From: CAZKYX01 sp964557125
GTDB lineage: Bacteria > Patescibacteriota > Microgenomatia > Levybacterales > GWA1-39-11
Length of the DNA: 32,452 nt
NCBI GenBank assembly: GCA_964557125.1
Contig: CAZKYX010000014.1
Location: 1-32,452, forward strand
Reading direction: 5' to 3'
Below are positions 13,490 to 20,454 of the stretch, piece after piece. The notes beneath the pieces were generated by a model. That model ran no database searches. It was not told the origin of the DNA and saw only the letters and a list, made by a program, of their open reading frames with translations. A program made the position numbers and the translations under genes. The number at the start of each line of letters is the position of its first letter. Within the stretch, counting starts at the first letter, position 1.

Positions 13490-14022
13490 TGTCGAGGGAT
13501 TTTGCAAACAACAACGAGGGTTTGAAGATTGTAGAAAAGTGATGTTAAAAGAATAAAAATTGACAGTATATACAGTTCTAATCCATGAAAAGGTAGTGAT
13601 ACAAGAGCACTCGTAAGACCGACGAGGGAGACAAGTGAGAGGCCGCACGAAGCACACCCGGTTGCCGCAAGTGTTAGAAGTCCTACCCCAAACGTAAGGT
13701 GGACGCTTCCTTGTTTTTTTAGAAACTTAATCTTGCTAATAACTAGGGCAATATTCAAGCCAAAAAGCAATCCAATAATAATAAGGAGGAAAATATCTCG
13801 AGTAGTCATCGCTTGATAGGTGCCAAGAAATATTAGTGCCATTATCTTGAACTTTGCTAGAATAGGGTAGTCATTGAAAATAAAGCTGGTATAAGATTTG
13901 TAATTAACAATTATTAAGGCTGTCGTTATATATACAGTTGAGGAAAGAATTGCTTTAAGAATAAAGCCATTATTTTTACTTTCAGACAGTAATACTTTCA
14001 AAAGAAAGAGAAGTGTTCTCAC
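13486..14022 (-). CDS. Polytopic membrane protein with a CxxC motif beside a DsbA-like gene
   Basis: A 178-residue integral membrane protein with about five hydrophobic segments (roughly 24-40, 56-72, 76-96, 108-145, 148-172). Between two membrane segments lies TGCASCGLSLVSLVG, a C123-x-x-C126 pair, followed by LPFHGLELYILSIFILL. It starts 15 bases after the DsbA-like gene on the same strand, so they are almost certainly co-transcribed. This suggests a redox partner that re-oxidises the thioredoxin-fold protein, analogous to DsbB or VKOR, though it resembles neither in sequence. I recall similar GCxxCG membrane proteins in archaea and candidate phyla. Function inferred. Confidence 0.75.
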   Translation of the reverse strand: MRTLLFLLKVLLSESKNNGFILKAILSSTVYITTALIIVNYKSYTSFIFNDYPILAKFKIMALIFLGTYQAMTTRDIFLLIIIGLLFGLNIALVISKIKFLKKQGSVHLTFGVGLLTLAATGCASCGLSLVSLVGLTSALVSLPFHGLELYILSIFILLTSLFYNLQTLVVVCKIPRH

Positions 14023-14037
14023 AGGATTTTAAGTATG

Positions 14038-14823
14038 CTACTTTGCCAATTCTTGGTCAATAATAGCTTTGAAGGAGGCATAAGGTTGTGCTCCAACGAG
14101 CTGTTGGCCATTTATGTAAAAGGTTGGGGTTCCAGAGACCCCAACAGCAGCACCTGCTTGCTGATCTTCGTTGACGAGGTCTTCATGCTCCTTTGCATCA
14201 AAGCAACTATTAAATGTACCAGTGTTAAGGCCTAATTCACCCGCCCATTGCTTGATGGTATCATCCGTGGCCGTTGAAACAGTTGCGCTATTTTCAAAGA
14301 TTTTGTCATGCATTTTCCAAAAAGCGTCTTGGTCATTTGCACATTCAGAGGCAATTGCGAGTGGTTTTGCTCTCGGATGGAAATCAAGAGGGAAGTGTCT
14401 GAAGTAAATCTTTACTTTTCCTGAATCTACATAATCTTTTCTGATTTGTGGTAGTGTATCTTGATAGAATCTTCCGCAGAATGGACATTCAAAGTCAGAA
14501 AACTCAATTATAGTTACTTTTGCATTTTTGTCCCCCTCAACAGGAAGGTGACCAATTTTAAGATCCTTCAGTACTTTTTCTGGGTCTGGAGCACTGGGTT
14601 GTTGAGGCGCTGCTGCTTGTGTACCTGCTTCTGGAGCGGTTGTTGTGCTTCCAATGCTTCGAATTGATTTACCTTCAAGCGGAAAAATACTCCCGAGAAG
14701 ATATCCGATAGCAAGAAAGGCAAAAAGCAAAATGACATACATCGCACGAGTAGCGAGTGTTTGAAGTGGAGTATTCATGATGTTGGTAGTAACCGTAGTT
14801 TTCTTTGCAGCCCGAATTGCCAT
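14038..14823 (-). CDS. Membrane-anchored DsbA/DsbG-like thiol oxidoreductase (thioredoxin_4)
   Basis: A 261-residue extracytoplasmic disulfide oxidoreductase. A basic N-terminus is followed by one membrane helix (about 28-46), then a Gly/Ala/Pro/Gln-rich linker and a thioredoxin domain with active site FECPFCGRF (C113, C116) and cis-Pro loop GVSGTPTFYINGQ. It should oxidise or isomerise cysteines of exported proteins. The start is ATG 14823: the in-frame TTG at 14859 is the TTGACA -35 box and cannot be translated from this promoter. The membrane CxxC gene follows directly. Confidence 0.93.
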   Translation of the reverse strand: MAIRAAKKTTVTTNIMNTPLQTLATRAMYVILLFAFLAIGYLLGSIFPLEGKSIRSIGSTTTAPEAGTQAAAPQQPSAPDPEKVLKDLKIGHLPVEGDKNAKVTIIEFSDFECPFCGRFYQDTLPQIRKDYVDSGKVKIYFRHFPLDFHPRAKPLAIASECANDQDAFWKMHDKIFENSATVSTATDDTIKQWAGELGLNTGTFNSCFDAKEHEDLVNEDQQAGAAVGVSGTPTFYINGQQLVGAQPYASFKAIIDQELAK

Positions 14824-14830
14824 ACTAACT

Positions 14831-14859
14831 ATAAAACCAAAATATACCCTTATTGTCAA
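14831..14859 (-). promoter_or_regulatory. Promoter of the DsbA-like gene
   Basis: On the minus strand, consensus TTGACA (14854-14859). At 17 nt the -10 would be TTTTAT (14831-14836); a better-matching TATAGT at 14828-14833 would need a 20-nt spacer. Either way the leader is only a few bases. Confidence 0.5.
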
Positions 14860-14903
14860 GCAATATCCTTTAGGGAACTATAGCAATTGGTAAATTCATC
14901 TCG

Positions 14904-14932
14904 TTGCGCAAGAAAATGTTTTTTGCTATAGT
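14904..14932 (+). promoter_or_regulatory. Promoter upstream of the UMP kinase leader
   Basis: TTGCGC (14904-14909), 17 nt, TATAGT (14927-14932). The predicted start at about 14939 lies 64 bases before the kinase ATG, with a terminator-like hairpin in between. Confidence 0.65.
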
Positions 14933-14943
14933 ATGGGAAAGCT

Positions 14944-14990
14944 TTTGAGTAAGCACCCGCCTCAAACAGGTTGCAAGACCTGTTTTTTTT
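14944..14990 (+). terminator. Terminator-like hairpin inside the UMP kinase leader (candidate attenuator)
   Basis: AAACAGGT (14964-14971) pairs perfectly with ACCTGTTT (14978-14985) around TGCAAG, followed by a run of eight T ending at 14990. An alternative 6-bp hairpin TTTGAG/CTCAAA (14944-14949 with 14961-14966) shares three bases with the terminator stem, so the two compete. The position between promoter and start codon fits attenuation or a short (about 50 nt) RNA. Confidence 0.7.
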
Positions 14991-15002
14991 CGGTCATACG
15001 AT

Positions 15003-15713
15003 ATGGGAAGTAACAAAAAAGAAAAAATTGTAATCTCTCTCGGTGGCTCTCTCGTTGTTCCAAATGGAATTGACGTCGACTTCCTCTCCAAATTTAATCA
15101 ATTCATAAGAAATAGTATTAAAGAAAATCCAGACAGACAATTTTTCATTGTTGTGGGGGGAGGCACCATTGCGCGTCAGTATCGGGATGCAGGAAGAGAG
15201 GTAGTGGGTCATGAATTGACACCTGATGACTTGGACTGGTTGGGAATACATGCGACAAGGCTAAATGCCCAACTCATCAGAACGATTTTTCGAGAAATTG
15301 CACACCCATACGTACTTAAGCACTATGAAATTATTAGAAAAGTTGAAGAGAGTGTGGTAGTTGCATCCGGATGGAAACCCGGATGGTCAACAGACTTTTG
15401 TGCCACTTTAGTTTGTGAAGACTACGATGTGAAGACAATTATAAATATGAGTAATATTGAGGCAGCTTATGATAAAGACCCTCGTCAATTTCCAGACGCA
15501 AAGCTCATAAAAAAGGCCACATGGTCAGAATTTAGAAAAATAGTTGGGGACGAATGGACCCCTGGTATGAATGCACCATTCGATCCAGTTGCAGCTCGTC
15601 ATTCTGAAGAGTTGGGGCTCACTGCAATAATTTTAAAGGGAACTAATTTTGAAAATTTACAAAACTACCTAGACGGTAAAGATTTCATAGGCACCACGGT
15701 TGAAGGAGACTAG
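15003..15713 (+). CDS. pyrH: UMP kinase, archaeal-type (amino acid kinase fold)
   Basis: Phosphorylates UMP to UDP in pyrimidine nucleotide synthesis. The 236-residue product begins with the amino-acid-kinase phosphate loop KIVISLGGSLVVP (about 8-20) and has IVVGGGTIARQY, LGIHATRLNAQL and NMSNIEAAYDKDPRQFPDAK, the last being the nucleotide-binding segment shared with PyrH. The layout is closer to archaeal UMP kinases than to E. coli PyrH. Expression probably passes through the leader hairpin at 14964-14990. Another kinase of the same fold is possible but less likely. Confidence 0.82.
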   Translation: MGSNKKEKIVISLGGSLVVPNGIDVDFLSKFNQFIRNSIKENPDRQFFIVVGGGTIARQYRDAGREVVGHELTPDDLDWLGIHATRLNAQLIRTIFREIAHPYVLKHYEIIRKVEESVVVASGWKPGWSTDFCATLVCEDYDVKTIINMSNIEAAYDKDPRQFPDAKLIKKATWSEFRKIVGDEWTPGMNAPFDPVAARHSEELGLTAIILKGTNFENLQNYLDGKDFIGTTVEGD

Positions 15714-15734
15714 TAGCTTCGTATCACTCGCAAT

Positions 15735-15842
15735 TTTTAATTTGAAATTTACAATTTTTAATGAATGGCTTAAGATTAGGTAATTCTGATTTTTATTCAT
15801 TTAAATTTGATTCTAAATTTGAATTTTGGATTTAAAAATTAA
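15735..15842. repeat. AT-rich imperfect inverted repeat (AATTTGAAATTT family)
   Basis: The left half begins AATTTTTAATTTGAAATTT and reaches AATGAAT; the right half begins ATTCATTTAAATTTGATTC and ends TTTAAAAATT, approximately the reverse complement. The element fills most of the 136-base gap between the UMP kinase and NAD(P)HX dehydratase genes. No protein is seen, and no sigma70 promoter is certain within it. Confidence 0.5.
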
Positions 15843-15849
15843 CTAATAT

Positions 15850-16716
15850 ATGACAGAGTTTGACCCATCCCTTCTCAAAAAACTTTATGTTCCTTCTTCT
15901 GATTCTCACAAAGCACAAAACGGAAAAGTGATGCTCATAGGAGGCTCAAAATTATTCCACGCGGCCTCTCTTTGGTCACTTCAAATCGCTTCAAGAATAG
16001 TGGATATGGTTTTCTATTGTTCGACTGAAGAAAATAACGAAATCGTAAAACAGGCAAAAAGTGAATTTAGAAACGGTATAGTAATTCCACGACGACAAAT
16101 CGATTCATACATTCAGGAAGCAGACGTTATACTCATAGGTCCCGGTATGCCTCGTCCCGAAGGGAAAGAAGAGGGGGATGATGATACGAAAGAAATTACT
16201 GAGAGGCTTTTAAAGCAGTATCCTTACAAAAAATGGGTAATTGATGGGGGAAGTTTGCAAACAATAGAACCGGAAGTATTGTTGGGTTTAAAACAAATTC
16301 CCGTATTAACTCCTCATCAAGGGGAGTTTGAACGACTTTTTGGCAATGTCATTCTGAGTGAAACGAAGAATCTAGATCCTTCAGCAGTGCCTCAGGAGGA
16401 CAAGGTAAGTGATATGGCAAAGAAGTTTGATTGTGTAATAAATCTAAAAGGAGAAGTAGACATTGTAGCCTCACCTACGCAAGTTGTTTCAGTGTCCGGT
16501 GGAAATGCGGGTATGACTAAAGGCGGAACGGGAGATGTGTTAGCTGGGCTTACCGCTGCTTTATATTCAAAAAATGATGCTTTTGATTCAGCTTGTGCTG
16601 CATCATATATTAATAAAAAAGCCGGTGAGAGTCTTGAGCAAAGCGTGGGTTTGTACTATAATGCTTCAGATTTAGCTGATGAGGTTCCAAAAGTAATGAA
16701 AAGCCTTTTATTATGA
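15850..16716 (+). CDS. nnrD: ADP-dependent NAD(P)H-hydrate dehydratase
   Basis: Repairs hydrated NAD(P)H using ADP; this is the C-terminal domain of bacterial YjeF/Nnr without the epimerase domain. Ribokinase-like features are HKAQNGKVMLIGGSKLFHAA (about 18-37), DVILIGPGMPR, VIDGGS, LTPHQGEFERLFG, and the anion hole/catalytic GGNAGMTKGGTGDVLAGL. Between EFERLFG and SDMAKKFDCVINLKG lies an 18-codon segment (NVILSETKNLDPS...) encoded by a palindromic repeat; it extends a surface loop and keeps frame. The stop overlaps the next ATG by four bases (ATGA). Confidence 0.93.
   Translation: MTEFDPSLLKKLYVPSSDSHKAQNGKVMLIGGSKLFHAASLWSLQIASRIVDMVFYCSTEENNEIVKQAKSEFRNGIVIPRRQIDSYIQEADVILIGPGMPRPEGKEEGDDDTKEITERLLKQYPYKKWVIDGGSLQTIEPEVLLGLKQIPVLTPHQGEFERLFGNVILSETKNLDPSAVPQEDKVSDMAKKFDCVINLKGEVDIVASPTQVVSVSGGNAGMTKGGTGDVLAGLTAALYSKNDAFDSACAASYINKKAGESLEQSVGLYYNASDLADEVPKVMKSLLL
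16348..16401. repeat. 54-bp REP-like element translated inside nnrD
   Basis: GTCATTCTGAG at the left end and CTCAGGAGGAC at the right end are imperfect inverted repeats (9 of 11), with an inner near-palindrome GAAGAATCTAGATCCTTC. The length is exactly 18 codons. I recall the type GTCATTCTGAG...GAAGAATCTAGATCC, translated VILSEAKNLDPS, from many metagenomic genomes. Confidence 0.75.
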
Positions 16717-17561
16717 ATAACGAAAATATCCAGAATTCAAAAAAATATACAAGAAGAGATATTTTAAGGGCTGCAGGCTTGCCTTTTGTTTTTAAGCAAG
16801 CAAATCTGAATTCTCATAGAGAGAATAATCTATGCTCTGGAGGTATAGAAAAAAAATCATTTACTACTGACTGTAGTGTTGCAAGTATTCAGATGCGACC
16901 TGTATCTTTTAGCGAGGAGCTTAATGCAGAGAATAATGCATTTCGGTTAACAGGCGACAGAATGAAGGGTCCGATTGGGGTAACTGTGCAGTCTGGATAT
17001 GAAGATATTGTGGATGAAGCTGTCGCAATGTGGAAAAGTGCAGCAAATATCGACTTTGTAAAGGGACAGGAAATTACCATTTCTGTGTTTAGTAATCCGC
17101 CTGTGGACCGTCCCAACTTGTTGGGTATCGAGGAGCATTATGGAAAAGAAGGTGAGCCTGGGATTATTGAGAGGTCAATAGTAAAACTCTACAATCTTGA
17201 CTCGGTATCTCCTGAAGAGAGAATTGGAATTGCGGCTCATGGAATCGGTCATTGCTTGGGGTTGGCGCATAGCGTAACTTGGGATACTGTTATGTCACAG
17301 CCAACATACGGTACAATTATTAGTGAATTGACTGATACAGACAGAGAAGGGTTACAGGCAATTTATGGACTTCCGTTAAATGAGGGATGGAATTGGACTG
17401 AATGGAGGTCTCTATATTCAAATCCCGACTTTTCAAACACTCGGGCAATTGCAAGGCAAAATGAGTATGGTGAATGGGAGCGTTGGTATCAAGGTGTTCC
17501 CCCATACGCAAACAATCTGACACAATTAATTAGAGGAGAAAATTATTGGATGTTAAAATAG
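16713..17561 (+). CDS. Matrixin-like zinc-metalloprotease homologue lacking the catalytic Glu
   Basis: A 282-residue protein with a metzincin zinc site at 176-186 reading HGIGHCLGLAH, where matrixins have HExGHxxGxxH. All three zinc-binding His are kept, but the catalytic Glu is Gly177 (codon GGA at 17241-17243). The Met-turn DTVMSQP and the metzincin-like TDTDREGLQAIYGLP follow. The N-terminus has a twin-arginine-like TRRDILRAAG (residues 12-21) but a weak hydrophobic core, so export is uncertain. A roughly 70-residue C-terminal tail contains WNWTEWRSLYSNPDF, possibly a binding module. Translationally coupled to nnrD. Either a pseudo-enzyme that binds peptides or a point-mutated protease. 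Confidence 0.85.
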   Translation: MNNENIQNSKKYTRRDILRAAGLPFVFKQANLNSHRENNLCSGGIEKKSFTTDCSVASIQMRPVSFSEELNAENNAFRLTGDRMKGPIGVTVQSGYEDIVDEAVAMWKSAANIDFVKGQEITISVFSNPPVDRPNLLGIEEHYGKEGEPGIIERSIVKLYNLDSVSPEERIGIAAHGIGHCLGLAHSVTWDTVMSQPTYGTIISELTDTDREGLQAIYGLPLNEGWNWTEWRSLYSNPDFSNTRAIARQNEYGEWERWYQGVPPYANNLTQLIRGENYWMLK

Positions 17562-17562
17562 T

Positions 17563-18609
17563 CTAAAGTTCAATTATTTTCACTTCAGTACGGTCATAAA
17601 TTTTTTTTGGCACAAATTCTTTGTGCGTGGTAGTGATTATCACTTGTTGTGAGGGTAAAAGCTCCAATACTTTATGAATATTTGCATCATCAAGTTCTGA
17701 AAAGATATCATCAAGTAAAAGTACGGGGATTATTTCAGTTTTGTCGTTTAAAAATTGCGTCTCAAGTATTTTCATCTGAAAAATAGTGAGACGTTGTTCG
17801 CCTCTTGATCCGAATTCTGAGATAAAACGCTTAGTGTCTGGGAAGAAAAAGAAAAAGTCGTCTCTGTTGGGTCCCACCAGTGTTTGGGCCGAAGCTCTTT
17901 CTTCCATAAAATATTTATCAAGCCGTTCGCGAGAAATTATACTTTTGTCATAAAAGAGAGTGAAGGGGAAGACTTTTTTTGAGGCTTCATTTACGTAATT
18001 TACAAACTGTTCTCGAGCATCCGTTATCTGCTGTCCATTACTAATTAAAATATTATCCCAATACTCAAATTCAGCCTCTCCAAAATACTTCTTACCCTCT
18101 CTTGTTAGCCATAGCATTTTATTTCGTTGGCGCAGTGCTTTTTCATAGATATTTATAGACATTCGATATCTTTTGTCGCTTTGGGAAAGAATGGAGTTAA
18201 TGTAATTTCTTCTTAAGGAAGGAGAGTCAGTAATAATTTCCAAATCTTCTGGGGTAAAAAGAACTGAAGTGAAATGGGAGGCAAATTCTACTTGGCGGCG
18301 GGCAACATTATTTACCAAGAATTTCTTTGACATTCTTCCTTCACGAAGTGCCACTATAACTGCAAGTAATGTTTTTCCATCGCTTTCCTCAATTCTTGCA
18401 TCAACCTTGGTAAAATTGTTTCCTTCAGTTATAACATCAATGTCTTTGTCTGCCTTAAAACTTTTTCCGTGTGAGAGAAAATGAATTGCTTCAAGAATGC
18501 TTGTTTTACCAATGGTGTTTTTGCCAATGATGACGGTCGTTTCGTTGAATGTGAACTTGACCGACTTGTGATTTCGGAAGTTTTTAAGAGTTAGATAGAC
18601 TAAATTCAT
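17563..18609 (-). CDS. recF: DNA replication/repair protein RecF
   Basis: An SMC-like ATPase that helps load RecA at gaps. The 348 residues match the family. The N-terminus is MNLVYLTLKNFRNHKSVKF, followed by Walker A IIGKNTIGKTSILEAI (about 28-43, unusual Thr-Ile after the Asn), the ABC signature in EFGSRGEQRLTIFQ, and Walker B VLLLDDIFSELD near 300. It begins one base inside the stop of the DUF5654 gene, so it is translationally coupled to it, and it converges on the matrixin-like gene with one base between stops. dnaA/dnaN, common recF neighbours, are absent. Confidence 0.95.
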   Translation of the reverse strand: MNLVYLTLKNFRNHKSVKFTFNETTVIIGKNTIGKTSILEAIHFLSHGKSFKADKDIDVITEGNNFTKVDARIEESDGKTLLAVIVALREGRMSKKFLVNNVARRQVEFASHFTSVLFTPEDLEIITDSPSLRRNYINSILSQSDKRYRMSINIYEKALRQRNKMLWLTREGKKYFGEAEFEYWDNILISNGQQITDAREQFVNYVNEASKKVFPFTLFYDKSIISRERLDKYFMEERASAQTLVGPNRDDFFFFFPDTKRFISEFGSRGEQRLTIFQMKILETQFLNDKTEIIPVLLLDDIFSELDDANIHKVLELLPSQQVIITTTHKEFVPKKIYDRTEVKIIEL

Positions 18610-18881
18610 TACTTATCCTTTTCAAGTCTGCCGAGCAGCTTGGAAAGTTGTAGCGTCACAACAACTGCAAGTATTGTTACGATAAGAGCGTACATAAGCA
18701 ATGTTGTAAATTTACCACCGTCTGGAACCCACTTTTTAACATACTCATTTACGAATTCTTGAATAAGACTATTCCATGCAAGTGCTGCCACTAGTCCAAA
18801 CCCAGCGGTTGCAAGAGATAACATTTGTTTTACCACTTCAATGTGTAATTTCTTACTTTCTGGTGTTTTTTTCTTTGCCAT
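18609..18881 (-). CDS. DUF5654-like small membrane protein
   Basis: A 90-residue protein starting MAKKKTPESKKLHIEVVKQM, with two hydrophobic segments (about 20-40 and 58-78: TLLMYALIVTILAVVVTLQL). The pattern LATAGFGLVAALAWNSLIQEFV is what I recall for DUF5654, a family of unknown function in candidate phyla and archaea. The start is ATG 18881, with GAAGGAG about 17 nt upstream; an in-frame start at 18938 would lie upstream of the promoter's -35. It is upstream of, and overlaps, recF. Confidence 0.8.
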   Translation of the reverse strand: MAKKKTPESKKLHIEVVKQMLSLATAGFGLVAALAWNSLIQEFVNEYVKKWVPDGGKFTTLLMYALIVTILAVVVTLQLSKLLGRLEKDK

Positions 18882-18909
18882 ACCGTTTGATTTAGATACT
18901 CCTTCACGT

Positions 18910-18938
18910 ATAATACTAAAACTTAAATTAAAAGGCAA
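18910..18938 (-). promoter_or_regulatory. Promoter of the DUF5654-recF operon
   Basis: On the minus strand, TTGCCT (18933-18938), 17 nt, TATTAT (18910-18915). The leader of about 20-25 nt contains GAAGGAG. It is divergent from the Fic promoter. Confidence 0.6.
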
Positions 18939-18961
18939 AGATTTGCTTTTAGAACGTACGT

Positions 18962-18967
18962 TATAAT
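18962..18967 (+). promoter_or_regulatory. Leaderless -10 element of the Fic gene
   Basis: TATAAT ends eight bases before ATG 18976. The -35 region overlaps the divergent DUF5654 promoter and is not consensus. Confidence 0.5.
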
Positions 18968-18975
18968 AAATAAGT

Positions 18976-20010
18976 ATGTATACTCCCGCTTTTCAAATTA
19001 CTAACAAAATCCTCAAGCAAATCGGTGAAATTGAAGCTGCAAAGGAGATAATCATGCATGCACCTCTTCTTCCCTACTGGGAGAAAAAATTTCAGGATGA
19101 GGCAATTCTGCGTACCACTCATTACGGAACCCATATAGAAGGCAATGAATTATCGCTTTCTCAAGTGCAAAAAGTACTTGATGGGGAGAGAATTGTTGCT
19201 CGTGATAGGGACGTTCAGGAGGTTATAAATTACCGGAAGGTGGTTGAGTATATTGGCAAGAAAAAGGGGGACACCATTGATGTGGATTCAATTATTGAGT
19301 TACACAAAATAGTTGTTGAAAAGATTTTAGATGAGGGGTTAGGTGGAAAGCTTCGGGAAAAAGAGGTTGTTATTCGAAACAGTATCACTGGTGAAGTTTC
19401 TTTTAGGCCTCCACGAGCAGTTGAGGTTGAGTGGCAGATAAAAGATTTGGTTGAGTTTATTAAAGAAGAAAAAGAAATGCACCCAGTTCTTAAGGCTGGC
19501 ATAGTTCATTACGAATTTGTACGTATTCATCCTTTTTTAGACGGAAATGGAAGAGTGGGGAGGGCTCTTTCCATGCTTGTACTCTTCAAAGAAGAGTATG
19601 ATGTGCGGGAATTTTTCTCAATCGAGGAGCATTTTGACCGAAATCCTGAAGAATATTATGGTGCACTGCAAAGTGTTGTCAAAAACAATGGAGATGTCAC
19701 TGTATGGCTTGAATATTTCACTCAGTGTCTTGCAGTCGAGCTCTCAAAAATTAAAGAGAAGATTGAGAACATTTCAATTGATACGAATTTAAAGAGAAAG
19801 TTGGGAGGCACACCTGTCATGCTCACAGAGCGCCAGCTTAAAATAATCGAATACATACAAGAGATTGGATATATTGAGAACAAGATATTTTTAAATCTTT
19901 TTTCTACCGTTTCTGAGGACACTGTTCTTCGTGAAGTCCAAGATTTGGTTAAGAAAGGTATTATCGTGAAGAGGGGAAAGACTAAGGGTGTAAAATACCT
20001 GATGGCATAG
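18976..20010 (+). CDS. Fic-domain AMPylase with C-terminal winged helix
   Basis: A 344-residue Fic protein expected to transfer AMP (or a related nucleotide group) from ATP to a protein hydroxyl. The catalytic motif HPFLDGNGRVGR is complete at 185-196. An N-terminal helix has HYGTHIEGNELSLSQ, the inhibitory-helix region with the EGN that blocks ATP in self-inhibited Fic proteins. The C-terminus (about 275-344) is a winged-helix DNA-binding domain (LTERQLKIIEYIQEIGYIENK). No separate antitoxin gene is adjacent. It is followed after three bases by a receiver gene that itself overlaps the DNA ligase gene. Confidence 0.93.
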   Translation: MYTPAFQITNKILKQIGEIEAAKEIIMHAPLLPYWEKKFQDEAILRTTHYGTHIEGNELSLSQVQKVLDGERIVARDRDVQEVINYRKVVEYIGKKKGDTIDVDSIIELHKIVVEKILDEGLGGKLREKEVVIRNSITGEVSFRPPRAVEVEWQIKDLVEFIKEEKEMHPVLKAGIVHYEFVRIHPFLDGNGRVGRALSMLVLFKEEYDVREFFSIEEHFDRNPEEYYGALQSVVKNNGDVTVWLEYFTQCLAVELSKIKEKIENISIDTNLKRKLGGTPVMLTERQLKIIEYIQEIGYIENKIFLNLFSTVSEDTVLREVQDLVKKGIIVKRGKTKGVKYLMA

Positions 20011-20013
20011 TAT

Positions 20014-20454
20014 ATGGAAGTTAATAAGCCTAAGAAAAGAATTGAGACAGAGGGAGTAGGTGGGTTGCATGTATTGGGTGCAGATGACGACCTTTCCATG
20101 CGAATCTTGGAAGAAAAGATATTTGGTATGTTGGGTATTAACTTTCAGTCTGTCCCTAACGCTCAAGAGGGATTAAGAGAGTTGGAGTCAAACCCAACGA
20201 AGTATCAACTCGTTGTTTCTGATAGGGATATGCCGGGGATGAATGGTGAGGATTTTCTAGTAGCAGTGAGAAGAATGTATCCCGAAATACAAACGACTCT
20301 TATCTCTGGTAGGAAATACGAAGGTGTTGAAGTTGAGCAGTTAAGAAAAAAAGGTATAGATAGATATATTCAGAAGCCATTTTCGCTATCACAAATTGAG
20401 GGGTTAATCGAAAATACAAAAAATGAATTAGAAAAACGAAGTCAGCAACTATGA
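20014..20454 (+). CDS. Stand-alone response-regulator receiver protein
   Basis: A 146-residue single receiver domain. The acidic pocket is ADDD at 23-26, the phospho-acceptor D70 is in VVSDRDMPGMNG, a Ser replaces the usual Thr in LISGRK, and the invariant Lys is in IQKPFS. It has no output domain, so it must act by protein-protein contact or as a phosphate relay. No histidine kinase is visible in the window. It sits three bases after the Fic stop and overlaps the ligase start by four bases (ATGA), so expression of all three is linked. Confidence 0.92.
   Translation: MEVNKPKKRIETEGVGGLHVLGADDDLSMRILEEKIFGMLGINFQSVPNAQEGLRELESNPTKYQLVVSDRDMPGMNGEDFLVAVRRMYPEIQTTLISGRKYEGVEVEQLRKKGIDRYIQKPFSLSQIEGLIENTKNELEKRSQQL

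Noticed and set aside
14933..15014. Short leader frame starting ATG 14933 before the UMP kinase
   Set aside because: The ATG lies directly on the -10 box and so upstream of the predicted transcript start; it cannot be translated from this promoter.
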